The notes: a model not told the origin generated them from the letters alone. A stretch of DNA of 51,632 bases from Acidimicrobiia bacterium (GCA_022824805.1 JAJDZE010000002.1:1-51632), one strand, 5' to 3'. Counted from the first letter of the stretch, positions 16,778-24,968 are shown. Numbers and translations: made by a program.

Positions 16778-17908
16778 GTGCAGATTCTCCGTCTGAAGAC
16801 GTTCACCTTCCCCGTGCCGTTCAAGCGCGTCTTTCGGCATGCCTCTGCGAGCCGCCGCCACGCCGAGAACCTCATCGTCGCGGCCCACGCTGATGACGGC
16901 ACGATCGGCTACGGGGAAGGGTGTCCACGGCTGTACGTGACCGGGGAGACGGTCGGGGGTTGCGCCTCCTTCGTCAACCAGCACGCCGCGTCGTTCTGCG
17001 CGGAAGTCGGGAGCGTGGACGACTTGCGTTCCTGGATCGACGCCCATAGCGACGCCATCGACGAGAACCCGGCCGCGTTCTGCGCGATGGAGCTTGCCGC
17101 CCTCGACCTGCTGGGCAAGGCGAGCGGCCGCAACATCGAGCAGCTGCTGGGTGTTGCCTCGGGCCCACCCGATGTGGCCTATACCGCTGTCCTGGGCGAC
17201 ATGGGTCTGCCGCTGTATCGATGGCAGCTACGCGGATTTCGTGTTCGGGGCTTCACCGACTTCAAGGTGAAGCTCTCGGGCTCGCTGCGGCGTGACCGCG
17301 CCAAGCTGGCGCCGTTCGTTTCCCGCGGGTCGAGCCCGGCGACGGTTCGCCTCGATGCGAACAACCTCTGGGAGACGCCCGAGCAGTGCACAGCGCACTT
17401 GGATGCACTGGGCGGTGTCGCATTCGCCGTCGAGGAGCCGCTGCAGGCGGGTGATGTCGACGGCTGCATGCGCGTCGCGCAGCAATGCCGGGTGAAGATC
17501 ATCGCCGACGAGAGCTTGCGGCTCGCCCGGCAGCTCGAAGCGCTGGCGGCGCCATCGGCGTGGATCGCGAACGTGCGGGTGTCGAAGATGGGCGGGATCG
17601 TGCGGTCGCTGGACGTGGTGGCTGCTGCCGCGCGCGCCGGCATTGACGTCATCGTCGGATGCCAAGTGGGAGAGACGAGCCTGCTCACCCGGGCGGCGCT
17701 CGCCGTCATCGCAAGCGCTCCGGGTGCCGTTGTGGGGGCCGAGGGTGCCTTCGGGACGCATCTGCTGGCCCGCGATCTCACCGATCAGACGATCATGTGG
17801 GGCTACGGGGGAATGCTGCACGGACGCGACGTGCCCGATCGCAGCGGCGGGGGGCTGGGTCTGCGGCTCGATCCCGCGGCCGTCCTGGTGCCGCTGGAAG
17901 ACAGGTGA
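16778..17908 (+). CDS. enolase-superfamily epimerase/racemase (muconate lactonizing enzyme subgroup)
   Basis: A 376-residue protein with the complete MLE-subgroup active site: the KxK acid-base pair in TDFKVKLSG (Lys163, Lys165), the three Mg ligands in VRLDANNLW, AVEEPLQ and IADESL, and the opposing lysine in VSKMGGI. This arrangement supports 1,1-proton transfer as in dipeptide epimerases, N-acyl amino acid racemases and o-succinylbenzoate synthase. The GTG at 16778 is chosen because GAGGTGA lies just upstream. Following a GH3 amide synthetase, an N-acyl amino acid or dipeptide substrate is the most economical reading, but the specificity loop cannot be assigned by eye. Confidence 0.87.
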   Translation: MQILRLKTFTFPVPFKRVFRHASASRRHAENLIVAAHADDGTIGYGEGCPRLYVTGETVGGCASFVNQHAASFCAEVGSVDDLRSWIDAHSDAIDENPAAFCAMELAALDLLGKASGRNIEQLLGVASGPPDVAYTAVLGDMGLPLYRWQLRGFRVRGFTDFKVKLSGSLRRDRAKLAPFVSRGSSPATVRLDANNLWETPEQCTAHLDALGGVAFAVEEPLQAGDVDGCMRVAQQCRVKIIADESLRLARQLEALAAPSAWIANVRVSKMGGIVRSLDVVAAAARAGIDVIVGCQVGETSLLTRAALAVIASAPGAVVGAEGAFGTHLLARDLTDQTIMWGYGGMLHGRDVPDRSGGGLGLRLDPAAVLVPLEDR

Positions 17909-18363
17909 ACGACGCGCGATTCGCCGCGGCCAGCCTCGCACTGGGCCTCGCATTCCTGGCCCGGGTCGCGGGTCAAGCTGTGCAGCGCTGGTGGGACGTG
18001 GCCTTCCTGCCTTCCCAAGACGCCTGGCAAGGCAGCAGCCTGCCGTTCCCTGCGCTGTTCGCGGCCCAAGTGGTGATCCTGATGATCATCGCGGCGGCGA
18101 CGCTGCGTATGCGAGCGGGCCGGAACCTCTTTGGGCGGCGCTGGAGGCGACCAGTCGCTTGGTTCGGCGTCGTCTACTTCGCCGTGATGTCGGCGCGCTT
18201 GGCGGTCGGGCTCCTCGGCGATGCCGGCGCGTTCGGCGACGAGCGCTTCGCTGCCGGGAAGTGGTTCACTGCCTACCTGCCGACAGCATTCCACCTGGTC
18301 CTGGCGGCCGAGGTGATGCTGTTCGCGGCATATCAACGAGGGCGCCCCCAACCCGCTGGTTGA
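17905..18363 (+). CDS. small four-helix membrane protein, unknown function
   Basis: A 152-residue integral membrane protein with four predicted helices, centred on AAASLALGLAFLARVAG, FAAQVVILMIIAAATL, VVYFAVMSARLAVGLLG and FHLVLAAEVMLFAAYQ. Basic residues sit between helices 2 and 3. The GTG start overlaps the stop of the epimerase gene (GTGA), so it is translationally coupled and part of the same operon. I recognise no family; an accessory or transport role for the operon product is possible. Confidence 0.75.
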   Translation: MNDARFAAASLALGLAFLARVAGQAVQRWWDVAFLPSQDAWQGSSLPFPALFAAQVVILMIIAAATLRMRAGRNLFGRRWRRPVAWFGVVYFAVMSARLAVGLLGDAGAFGDERFAAGKWFTAYLPTAFHLVLAAEVMLFAAYQRGRPQPAG

Positions 18364-18375
18364 ACAGGCGCGAGG

Positions 18376-18404
18376 TTGGGGCGGTCGTGGGGGATCGGTA
18401 GCCT
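18376..18404 (+). promoter_or_regulatory. candidate promoter of the rplC ribosomal operon
   Basis: TTGGGG (18376-18381) and TAGCCT (18399-18404) are spaced by 17 bp. The same GGTAGCCT string stands 74 bp before rplM (46425-46432), which supports a shared housekeeping -10. Initiation near 18411 would leave a 5' leader of about 255 nt before rplC. Confidence 0.45.
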
Positions 18405-18666
18405 GCTTCATTCGCGGCGCGGACTTCCTGCGTCGAACTGACGTCCGGCAAGGCCGGATGCCTCCCCACAATGGGTCGGGTGTTCGGAACCGGTCGGCAC
18501 AACCTCCAGAACCGCTCCGCCGGCACAGCCGTGCGGAGCGTTCGCATGGCGGCCCGCTGAGCGGGCGGCCATAGAGACAGCGGCCCGCTGAGCGGGCGGC
18601 CGAAGGGAAAACTGCTCGCGATGCGGGCAGTGAGATGCACGGCGAAAGCACGAGAGAGACGCGCAC
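18405..18666 (+). promoter_or_regulatory. structured non-coding leader before rplC
   Basis: The 303-bp gap between 18363 and 18667 holds no plausible gene. Four hairpins can be drawn: TCCGGC-AAG-GCCGGA (18444-18458); a longer stem GCTCCGC/GCGGAGC (18514-18539) with an inner GGC-ACA-GCC; and two tandem copies of a GCCCGC-TGA-GCGGGC hairpin (18550-18601). Ribosomal protein operons are often autoregulated through such leaders (L4 in the Escherichia coli S10 operon), so this may be a regulatory RNA. Function is inferred from position and structure. A GAGAGAG stretch precedes the ATG of rplC. Confidence 0.5.
18550..18601 (+). repeat. two tandem copies of a 21-bp palindromic element
   Basis: Identical 21-bp copies lie at 18550-18570 and 18581-18601, period 31 bp. 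Each folds as GCCCGC-TGA-GCGGGC with flanking GGC/GCC. The same GCCCGC/GCGGGC core occurs at 10-29, so it may be a dispersed palindromic repeat family of this genome. Confidence 0.8.
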
Positions 18667-19368
18667 ATGGCCAACAGGGCGCTTGTCGCCACCAAGGTCG
18701 GCATGACACAGCTCTGGGACGACGACAACCGCGTCGTCCCGGTCACCGTGCTGCGCGTCGACGACTGCCGGGTCACCCAGGTGCGCACCAACGAGCAAGA
18801 CGGCTACACCGCGGTGCAGGTCACCTATGGCCACCGTGAGGCCCGCAAGGTCAACAAGCCCACCAACGGCCACTACGAGCGAGCCGGGATCGACCCTGGC
18901 GTACGGCTCGTAGAGCTGCGGCTCGACGATGTGAGCGAAGTATCGGTCGGCACCGAATTGGGTGCCGACCTTTTCAGTCCTGGAGAGCTTGTCGATGTGA
19001 CAGCCACCTCCAAGGGCAAGGGCTTCGCCGGCACCATGAAGCGGCACAACTTCTCGGGTCAGCGCGCCAGCCATGGTGCGCACCGGGTCCACCGGGCGCC
19101 GGGCGCCATCGGCGCATGCGCCACACCCTCACGGGTGTTCAAGGGCACCCGCATGGCCGGCCGCATGGGCGGCGAGAAGGTCACCACGCTCAACCTTTCG
19201 GTAGTCGAGGCCGACGCCGAGCGGGGCCTGCTGCTGGTGCGCGGCTCGGTCCCCGGTCCCAAGGGCGGCACCGTTGTCGTCCGCAATGCAGTCAAAGCGC
19301 CGCAAGGCGCGTCCAACAGCACAGCGCCGCAAGGCGCGTCAAACAACACAGCGTCGGCTGAGGTCTGA
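18667..19368 (+). CDS. rplC: 50S ribosomal protein L3 (uL3)
   Basis: The 233-residue protein begins [20 protein letters not shown] and contains the L3 signature around [18 protein letters not shown] and RMAGRMGG. It nucleates 23S rRNA domain VI assembly. It is about 20 residues longer than usual; the extra C-terminus is two copies of a nine-residue repeat beginning APQGASN, encoded by a 27-nt tandem duplication (19296-19349). It is first in the cluster; rpsJ, normally directly upstream, is absent here. Confidence 0.98.
   Translation: MANRALVATKVGMTQLWDDDNRVVPVTVLRVDDCRVTQVRTNEQDGYTAVQVTYGHREARKVNKPTNGHYERAGIDPGVRLVELRLDDVSEVSVGTELGADLFSPGELVDVTATSKGKGFAGTMKRHNFSGQRASHGAHRVHRAPGAIGACATPSRVFKGTRMAGRMGGEKVTTLNLSVVEADAERGLLLVRGSVPGPKGGTVVVRNAVKAPQGASNSTAPQGASNNTASAEV
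19296..19349 (+). repeat. 27-nt in-frame tandem repeat (x2) in rplC with GNRA-type hairpins
   Basis: Copies at 19296-19322 and 19323-19349 match at 25 of 27 positions. Each contains GCGCC-GCAA-GGCGC (19297-19310, 19324-19337), a five-pair stem capped by a GCAA tetraloop, so the mRNA end carries two stable hairpins. The repeat keeps the reading frame and ends just before the stop codon. Confidence 0.9.
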
Positions 19369-19379
19369 GGTCGATTCTG

Positions 19380-20072
19380 ATGCCGCTCACGCTTGACGTT
19401 CGCACCCCCGACGGCGGCACAGCCGGCACCGTCGAGCTCGACGAGACCATCTTCGGCATCGAGCCGAACATGGCGGCGCTGCACCAGGCCGTCACGGCCC
19501 AGCGCGCCGCCCGCCGGAGCGGCTCTCACAGCACCCTCACCCGTGCCGAGGTACGCGGCGGCGGTGCCAAGCCGTGGCGGCAGAAGGGCACCGGTCGGGC
19601 TCGCCAGGGTTCGATCCGCTCACCGCAGTGGGTCGGCGGCGGCGTGGCGCACGGACCCAAGCCGCGCGACTACCGCCAGAAGGTGAACCGCAAGACCGTG
19701 CGACTGGCACTGCGCTCCGCTCTCAGCGACCGGGCTCGCAGCGAACGCGTCATGGTCATCGACGAATGGAACTTTGCCCAGCCGCGCACGAAGGATGCCA
19801 TCGCAGTGCTCGAGAACCTGTCCCTTTCCGGACAGGTTCTGCTGGTTCTGGGCGACAGCACGGCGCACCAGACTGCCGATCGCAGTTTCCGCAACCTCCC
19901 GTCGGTGCATTCGGTCAGCGCAGCCGAGCTGAACGCCTACGACATCCTGCGCTCGGACTGGCTGGTCTTCACCCGCGACACGCTGCCCACCAGCGCTGGA
20001 CCCACCAGCGCTGGGCCCACCAGCACTGGACCAGCCACGAACGGAGCAGCGAACGAGGGGGATCATCAGTGA
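19380..20072 (+). CDS. rplD: 50S ribosomal protein L4 (uL4)
   Basis: A 230-residue uL4 with its rRNA-penetrating loop ([21 protein letters not shown] then [20 protein letters not shown]). It lines the exit tunnel and may autoregulate the operon. The core ends near WLVFTRDTL; the remaining 30 or so residues are a tail built from three PTSAG-type repeats plus [11 protein letters not shown]. Its stop overlaps the GTG of rplW by 4 bases. Confidence 0.98.
   Translation: MPLTLDVRTPDGGTAGTVELDETIFGIEPNMAALHQAVTAQRAARRSGSHSTLTRAEVRGGGAKPWRQKGTGRARQGSIRSPQWVGGGVAHGPKPRDYRQKVNRKTVRLALRSALSDRARSERVMVIDEWNFAQPRTKDAIAVLENLSLSGQVLLVLGDSTAHQTADRSFRNLPSVHSVSAAELNAYDILRSDWLVFTRDTLPTSAGPTSAGPTSTGPATNGAANEGDHQ
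19986..20030 (+). repeat. 15-nt in-frame tandem repeat (x3) in rplD
   Basis: Three copies of cccaccagcgctgga (19986-20000, 20001-20015, 20016-20030) differ by one base each from the first. The core CCAGCGCTGG is a perfect palindrome. They encode [10 protein letters not shown] and PTSTG. Confidence 0.9.
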
Positions 20073-20359
20073 AAGACCCCCGCGACGTGCTGATTGCTCC
20101 TGTCATCTCGGAGAAGTCCTATGACTTCCTCGAAGAGGGCGTCTACGTGTTCCGCGTCCACCCGTCTGCAAGCAAGCCCGAGATCCGCCAAGCGGTGGAG
20201 GAGATCTTCGACGTCAAGGTCGCCAAGGTCAACACGCTGAACCGCAAGGGCAAGAAGCGGCGCAACCGGCGTAACAACACCATTGGCAAGCGGCCGGACA
20301 CCAAGCGGGCCATCGTCACCCTCGTCGAGGGCGACTCGATCCAGATCTTCAATTCCTAG
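20069..20359 (+). CDS. rplW: 50S ribosomal protein L23 (uL23)
   Basis: A 96-residue protein starting at [22 protein letters not shown], then the loop [20 protein letters not shown]. It surrounds the tunnel exit and docks SRP, trigger factor and SecY. Length and motifs are normal. It overlaps rplD by 4 bases (GTGA), so it is translationally coupled. Confidence 0.98.
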   Translation: MKDPRDVLIAPVISEKSYDFLEEGVYVFRVHPSASKPEIRQAVEEIFDVKVAKVNTLNRKGKKRRNRRNNTIGKRPDTKRAIVTLVEGDSIQIFNS

Positions 20360-20369
20360 GCGGGGCGTC

Positions 20370-21206
20370 ATGGGCATTCGAGTACGCAAGCCGACCAGTC
20401 CCGGCCGAAGGTTTCAGACAGTCTCAGACTTTGCCGACATCACCGCGACCAAGCCCGAGCGCTCGCTCATCGCCAAGCAGCACTCCACCGGCGGCCGCAA
20501 CAACTACGGCCGCAAGACCTCTCGCCACCGTGGCGGCGGTCACAAGCAGCGCTACCGGGTGATCGACTTTCGGCGCAACAAGGATGGCGTTCCCGCCACG
20601 GTCGCCACCATCGAATACGACCCCAATCGCAACGCGCGCATCGCGCTGCTGCACTATCACGACGGCGAAAAGCGCTACATCTTGGCACCGGCTGGGCTGG
20701 AGGTGGGCGACAAGCTCGCCAACGGCGCCCAGGCGGAGGTGCGTGTCGGCAACGCCATGCCGCTGCGGTACGTGCCGGTCGGAACCACCGTGCACAACGT
20801 GGAGCTCAAGCCGGGCGCCGGCGGCCGCATGGCCCGCTCGGCAGGCGCCAGCGTGCAGCTCGTGGCCAAGGAAGGCGCGTACGCCACCTTGCGCCTGCCG
20901 TCCACCGAGATGCGCCGGGTGCCGATCGACTGCCGCGCCACCATCGGCTCGGTGGGCAATGCCGAGGCCGACCTCATCAAGATCGGCAAGGCCGGCCGGA
21001 ATCGCTACAAGGGCGTCCGGCCCCAGACCCGTGGCGTGGCCATGAACCCGGTCGATCATCCCCTCGGCGGCGGTGAGGGCAAGTCGTCGGGCGGGCGCCA
21101 CCCGGTGTCGCCGTGGGGCAAGCCCGAAGGCCGCACCCGCTCGAAGAACCGCAAGTCCAACGACCTCATCGTCCGCCGCCGCCGGACGCGCGGGTCCCGG
21201 AGGTAA
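20370..21206 (+). CDS. rplB: 50S ribosomal protein L2 (uL2)
   Basis: A 278-residue universal L2 of normal length: [36 protein letters not shown] and the C-terminal peptidyl-transferase-proximal [16 protein letters not shown], whose histidine is conserved. The ATG at 20370 is 10 bases after the rplW stop. Confidence 0.99.
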   Translation: MGIRVRKPTSPGRRFQTVSDFADITATKPERSLIAKQHSTGGRNNYGRKTSRHRGGGHKQRYRVIDFRRNKDGVPATVATIEYDPNRNARIALLHYHDGEKRYILAPAGLEVGDKLANGAQAEVRVGNAMPLRYVPVGTTVHNVELKPGAGGRMARSAGASVQLVAKEGAYATLRLPSTEMRRVPIDCRATIGSVGNAEADLIKIGKAGRNRYKGVRPQTRGVAMNPVDHPLGGGEGKSSGGRHPVSPWGKPEGRTRSKNRKSNDLIVRRRRTRGSRR

Positions 21207-21210
21207 AGCG

Positions 21211-21489
21211 ATGCCGCGCAGTCTCAAGAAGGGCCCGTTCGTCGACGACCATCTGCTCTCGAAGGTCGACGAACTCAACGAGAGCGGTGAGCGCAAGGTC
21301 ATCAAGACGTGGAGCCGGCGCTCCACGATCATCCCCGAGATGATCGGTCACACCATCGCGGTTCACGACGGGCGCAAGCACCTGCCGGTGTACGTGACCG
21401 AGTCGATGGTGGGCCACAAGCTCGGCGAGTTCGCCCCGACGCGGACGTTCAAGTTCCACGCCGGCCAGGAACGTGGGGGTCGGCGATGA
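21211..21489 (+). CDS. rpsS: 30S ribosomal protein S19 (uS19)
   Basis: A 92-residue S19 ([45 protein letters not shown]) preceded by GGAGGT. The last 17 codons and the following start region are duplicated downstream (65-bp offset), so that a 22-codon reading frame lies between rpsS and rplV. Confidence 0.99.
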   Translation: MPRSLKKGPFVDDHLLSKVDELNESGERKVIKTWSRRSTIIPEMIGHTIAVHDGRKHLPVYVTESMVGHKLGEFAPTRTFKFHAGQERGGRR

Positions 21490-21560
21490 GCGGGTACCTC
21501 ACAACGCAGACGTTCACGCTTCGCGCCGGACGAGAGCAAGGCAGCAGGCGATGAGCGGGT
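21439..21560 (+). repeat. 65-bp tandem duplication across the rpsS/rplV junction
   Basis: Segment 21439-21495 and segment 21504-21560 match at 42 of 57 positions without gaps at an offset of 65. Each copy contains the end of the S19-like tail, then GGCGATGAGCGGGT with an ATGA stop/start overlap. Confidence 0.85.
21486..21554 (+). CDS. 22-codon coupled minicistron derived from the rpsS 3' end
   Basis: ATG at 21486 overlaps the rpsS stop (ATGA), and the frame ends in TGA at 21552-21554, itself overlapping the ATG of rplV (ATGA). The encoded tail [14 protein letters not shown] aligns with the S19 tail [14 protein letters not shown], and its start MSG equals the start of L22. It is therefore a duplicate of the junction. 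Ribosomes finishing rpsS could pass through this frame to reach rplV. Whether the peptide is stable or functional is unknown. Confidence 0.5.
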   Translation: MSGYLTTQTFTLRAGREQGSRR

Positions 21561-22258
21561 TGATCGACCTCGATGTCATCGCAGGCGCGAAGGCGACGCA
21601 CAAGTACGCACGCCTGTCCGCGTCGAAGGCGCGGGTGGTGCTCAACCTCATCCGCGACGAAGACTTGTCGCTCGCCCGCGACCGTCTGCGCTTCTGCGAG
21701 CGCGGCGCCGCCGAGGTCGTGTCGAAGGTGCTCGAGAGCGCGGTGGCCAATGCCACCAACAATGAGCAGCTCGACGCTGATGAGCTGTACGTGGCTGAGT
21801 GCTGGGCCGACGAGGGTCCGGTGCTCAAGCGCTGGCGCCCGAGGGCACGGGGCCGCGCCACCCGCATCTTCAAGCAGACCAGCCACATCACGGTGATCGT
21901 GGCTCAGCTCAGCCCTGAGGAGCTCGAGATGCGCGAGGCCCGCCTGGCTGCCTCGGGTTCCCAGACCGCCGCGGCTGCGCGAGCAGCCCGCGTGGCCGCC
22001 AGCCGCGCTGCCGCTGACACAGATGAGGCTGACGAGGCTGTGCCAGAAGACGTCAACGACGGAGACGACGTCGACGCCGTAGCTGCCGATGCCGCGACGG
22101 GCGATGCCGACGCCGAGGAAGCAGCCGGATCAGCCGACGAGACCGCAGATGTCACGGCCGCCGCGGCCGACGAGATCGAAGTGACCGATGAAATCGACGA
22201 AGCCAGCGGGGCCAGCGCTGGCGACCCCGAAGCTGCCGACCCCCAGGAACGGAACTGA
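21551..22258 (+). CDS. rplV: 50S ribosomal protein L22 (uL22) with long acidic C-terminal extension
   Basis: Residues 1-120 are a normal uL22 ([38 protein letters not shown]), whose hairpin reaches the exit tunnel and contacts macrolide sites. Residues from about 121 to 235 are an extra tail: a short Ala/Arg helix-like stretch followed by about 75 residues rich in Asp, Glu and Ala, probably disordered. uL22 normally ends near 110-130 residues. The start is the ATG at 21551, overlapping the minicistron stop. Confidence 0.97.
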   Translation: MSGLIDLDVIAGAKATHKYARLSASKARVVLNLIRDEDLSLARDRLRFCERGAAEVVSKVLESAVANATNNEQLDADELYVAECWADEGPVLKRWRPRARGRATRIFKQTSHITVIVAQLSPEELEMREARLAASGSQTAAAARAARVAASRAAADTDEADEAVPEDVNDGDDVDAVAADAATGDADAEEAAGSADETADVTAAAADEIEVTDEIDEASGASAGDPEAADPQERN

Positions 22259-22260
22259 TC

Positions 22261-23148
22261 ATGGGTCAGAAGGTCAACCCGTACGGCTTCCGCTTGGGAA
22301 TCACCACCGACTGGAAGTCCCGCTGGTACGCCGACAAGGAGTACCAGGACTATCTCATCGAGGATTGGAAGATCCGCGACTTCCTGCGGACTGAACTGCC
22401 GCATGCCGCGATCAGCCGCATCGAGGTGGAGCGAACCCGCGACCGCCTGCGGGTCGACGTGCACACGGCCCGGCCGGGCATCGTCATCGGCCGCCGCGGG
22501 AGCGAGGCCGACCGCCTGCGCACGAAGCTCGGCAAGATCTCGGGGAACCCGAAGGTCCAGCTGAACATCCAGGAGATCAAGCAGCCCGAGCTCGAAGCAG
22601 CGCTCATCGCTCAGGGTGTTGCGGATCAGCTCGCCGGTCGCGTCGCCTTCCGGCGAGCCATGAAGCGCGCCGTGCAGAACGCCCAGAAGGCCGGCGCGCT
22701 CGGCATTCGGGTGCAGTGCTCAGGCCGGCTCGGTGGTTCGGAGATGGCCCGTACCGAGTGGTACCGCGAAGGCCGCGTGCCGCTGCACACGTTGCGTGCT
22801 GACATCGACTACGGCTTCCGCGAAGCCCGTACCACGGCGGGTCGCATCGGCGTGAAGGTATGGCTCTACAAGGGCGACATCCTGCCCTACAAGGTGTCCT
22901 CCGACGAGCGCATTCACCGTGAGGCGGCCATGGCCACTGGCCAGACGTCGGGCGACGGCGCACCCCCAGGGGGCGTGGTCTCGTCGGCCGGACGCAAGGG
23001 TGAGCTCGAGGACATCCCCGAGGAGCCTGTCCCGCTGCTGCGCGAAGCCGATCCCGAATTCGAGCGCCTGCTCGAAGAGGAAGAGCAGATCGAGCGGGCC
23101 ACGCGTGACCAGTCCCAGACGCCCAACTTCAGGCCGGGAGACGACTGA
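22261..23148 (+). CDS. rpsC: 30S ribosomal protein S3 (uS3)
   Basis: A 295-residue S3: [20 protein letters not shown], the KH domain with [15 protein letters not shown], and the C-terminal domain with [16 protein letters not shown]. The tail after [15 protein letters not shown] is about 75 residues longer than the minimal protein and acidic (EEEEQIERA). It helps form the mRNA entry channel. TGATG overlap with rplP. Confidence 0.98.
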   Translation: MGQKVNPYGFRLGITTDWKSRWYADKEYQDYLIEDWKIRDFLRTELPHAAISRIEVERTRDRLRVDVHTARPGIVIGRRGSEADRLRTKLGKISGNPKVQLNIQEIKQPELEAALIAQGVADQLAGRVAFRRAMKRAVQNAQKAGALGIRVQCSGRLGGSEMARTEWYREGRVPLHTLRADIDYGFREARTTAGRIGVKVWLYKGDILPYKVSSDERIHREAAMATGQTSGDGAPPGGVVSSAGRKGELEDIPEEPVPLLREADPEFERLLEEEEQIERATRDQSQTPNFRPGDD

Positions 23149-23564
23149 TGCTGATGCCTCGCAAGGTGAAGCACCGCAAGGCGCATCGCGGTCGTATGAA
23201 GGGCCGCACCAAGGGCGGCACGGCCGTGCACTTCGGCGACTACGGCATCCAAGCGCTGGAGCCTGGCTGGATCACGGCCCGCCAGATCGAAGCGGCCCGC
23301 ATCGCCATGACCCGTCACGTCAAGCGCGGCGGCAAGGTCTGGATCAACATCTTCCCCGACAAGCCGGTGACCGCGAAGCCTGCGGAGACCCGCATGGGCT
23401 CGGGCAAGGGAAATCCGGAGAAGTGGGTGGCCGTGGTCAAGCCCGGCCGTGTGCTGTTCGAGCTGGGTGGCGTGAACGCCGAGCTGGCCCGCGGCGCCAT
23501 GGAGCGTGCCATCCAGAAGCTGCCCATCCGGGCACGGGTGATCTCCCGAGAGGAGGCCATCTGA
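23148..23564 (+). CDS. rplP: 50S ribosomal protein L16 (uL16)
   Basis: A 138-residue L16 ([57 protein letters not shown]). It sits near the peptidyl-transferase and A-site tRNA. Starts at 23148 or 23154 are both possible; the first overlaps the rpsC stop by one base. Confidence 0.98.
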   Translation: MLMPRKVKHRKAHRGRMKGRTKGGTAVHFGDYGIQALEPGWITARQIEAARIAMTRHVKRGGKVWINIFPDKPVTAKPAETRMGSGKGNPEKWVAVVKPGRVLFELGGVNAELARGAMERAIQKLPIRARVISREEAI

Positions 23565-23920
23565 TGGCGAAGGCCGCGACGCTCCGCACGCTGTCCGACG
23601 ATCAGCTGCTCGATGAGCTGGGCAGCGCGAAGAAGGAGCTGTTCAACCTGCGATTCTCGTTCGCGACGGGGCAGCTCGACAACTCTGCGCAGGTGGCTGC
23701 CACCAAGCGCGACATTGCCCGCATTCACACCGTGCTGCGCGAGCGCGAGATCGCGGCGGCCGATGCACAGGTCGCCGCCGCGGGCCAGGCCGGCCCGTCT
23801 GGTGACTCAGCGCGTGACTCGAACGCCGATGACGCAGCGCAAGGCTCAGCCGCTGGGCCGGCTGGCGCTCTGGTGAGTGCCGCGCCGCCGAGCACAGCGA
23901 CGACTGGAGACCTCTCATGA
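23564..23920 (+). CDS. rpmC: 50S ribosomal protein L29 (uL29) with long C-terminal tail
   Basis: The first 62 or so residues are uL29 (TLSDDQLLDELGSAKKELFNL; LDNSAQVAATKRDIARIHTV). The protein continues to 118 residues with an Ala/Ser/Gly/Asp-rich tail, nearly doubling the usual length. TGATG overlap with rplP and ATGA overlap with rpsQ. Confidence 0.96.
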   Translation: MAKAATLRTLSDDQLLDELGSAKKELFNLRFSFATGQLDNSAQVAATKRDIARIHTVLREREIAAADAQVAAAGQAGPSGDSARDSNADDAAQGSAAGPAGALVSAAPPSTATTGDLS

Positions 23921-24243
23921 GCACCGAGACCGCAGAGACATCTGCCGAGACGACCGACGAGACGGCGGGCGAGGCAACTGCCGAGACTGTCGAGCGCAAC
24001 CGGCGCAAGGTGCGCGAGGGCATCGTCACCTCCACCAAGATGGACCGCACGGCGGTCGTCTCGGTGACCGAGCGTGTGCGCCACCCCCGCTACTTCAAGA
24101 CCGTCCAGCGCACCAAGAAGCTGTACGTCCACGACCCCGCTGGAGACACACGTCCGGGCGACCGGGTGCGCGTCATGGAAACCAGGCCGATCTCGAAGAC
24201 CAAGCGCTGGCGCCTGGTGGAGATCATCGAACGGGCGCGGTGA
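23917..24243 (+). CDS. rpsQ: 30S ribosomal protein S17 (uS17) with N-terminal extension
   Basis: A 108-residue protein. The S17 core starts near residue 29 ([59 protein letters not shown]). The first 28 residues are a Glu/Thr/Ala repeat-like acidic extension ([13 protein letters not shown]...). It is an early-binding 16S rRNA protein. Confidence 0.97.
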   Translation: MSTETAETSAETTDETAGEATAETVERNRRKVREGIVTSTKMDRTAVVSVTERVRHPRYFKTVQRTKKLYVHDPAGDTRPGDRVRVMETRPISKTKRWRLVEIIERAR

Positions 24244-24247
24244 GGTC

Positions 24248-24616
24248 ATGATCCAGCAAGAGTCCCGACTCAAAGTCGCCGACAACTCCGGTGCCCGCGA
24301 GGTGCTGTGCATTCGCGTGCTCGGCGGCACGGGTCGGCGCTACGCCTCGATCGGCGACGTCTTCGTCGCCACGGTGAAGGACGCCATCCCGGGCGCATCG
24401 GTGCGCAAGGGCGACGTGGTGCGCTGCGTCGTGGTGCGCACGCGCAAGCAGCGCAGGCGTCCCGACGGCAGCTACATCCGGTTCGACGAGAACGCCGCCG
24501 TGCTCGTCGACGACAACCGCCAGCCGCGCGGCACCCGCATTTTCGGCCCCGTCGGCCGCGAGCTGCGCGACAAGCGCTTCATGCGCATCGTGTCGCTCGC
24601 CCCGGAAGTTCTGTGA
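24248..24616 (+). CDS. rplN: 50S ribosomal protein L14 (uL14)
   Basis: A 122-residue L14 of normal length ([55 protein letters not shown]). It forms an intersubunit bridge. The stop overlaps the ATG of a four-codon frame (TGATG), created by a 14-bp repeat of GTGATGG. Confidence 0.99.
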   Translation: MIQQESRLKVADNSGAREVLCIRVLGGTGRRYASIGDVFVATVKDAIPGASVRKGDVVRCVVVRTRKQRRRPDGSYIRFDENAAVLVDDNRQPRGTRIFGPVGRELRDKRFMRIVSLAPEVL

Positions 24617-24633
24617 TGGGGGTGACGTGATGG
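24613..24633 (+). other. GTGATGG duplicated at 14-bp offset, making a four-codon minicistron
   Basis: GTGATGG occurs at 24613-24619 and again at 24627-24633. The first copy holds the rplN stop overlapped with ATG (24616); that frame reads Met-Gly-Val-Thr and stops at 24628-24630, overlapping the ATG of rplX by one base. Both junctions are thus TGATG, which is the configuration used for reinitiation. Confidence 0.6.
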
Positions 24634-24968
24634 CACGCCAGCGCAACCAGCTGCCGCGGCTGCGAGTCCGCAAGGGCGACACCGTCCGCGTTGTCTCGGG
24701 CCCTGACAAGGGCAAGGAGGGCGAGGTCGTGTCGGTGGATCTGGCGCGCCGTCGCCTCACGGTGGAAGGCGTGAACGTGGGGCACAAGCACCAGAAGCCT
24801 TCCCAGCAGAACCAAGAGGGCCAGATCATCGACTACCTGCTGCCGATCGACGTGTCGAATGTCGCAGTGGTGTGCCCGCGAACGGGCCAGCCCGGCCGGG
24901 TCGGTTTCCGCTTCGAAGGCGGCCGCAAGGTGCGTTACCACCGGGTCTCGGGGGAGGAACTGCCATGA
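24630..24968 (+). CDS. rplX: 50S ribosomal protein L24 (uL24)
   Basis: A 112-residue KOW-motif protein ([40 protein letters not shown]). It initiates 50S assembly. I take the ATG at 24630; a GTG three bases earlier is also in frame. Stop overlaps rplE (ATGA). Confidence 0.98.
   Translation: MARQRNQLPRLRVRKGDTVRVVSGPDKGKEGEVVSVDLARRRLTVEGVNVGHKHQKPSQQNQEGQIIDYLLPIDVSNVAVVCPRTGQPGRVGFRFEGGRKVRYHRVSGEELP

Noticed and set aside
18550-18601. Two spaced identical repeats as a possible mini-CRISPR
   Set aside because: Only two copies, 10-bp spacer, strong palindrome and no cas genes; it fits a REP-like hairpin pair.
18364-18666. Possible rpsJ (S10) gene before rplC
   Set aside because: No frame of about 100 codons with S10 motifs exists on the plus strand; the sequence is hairpin-rich and non-coding.
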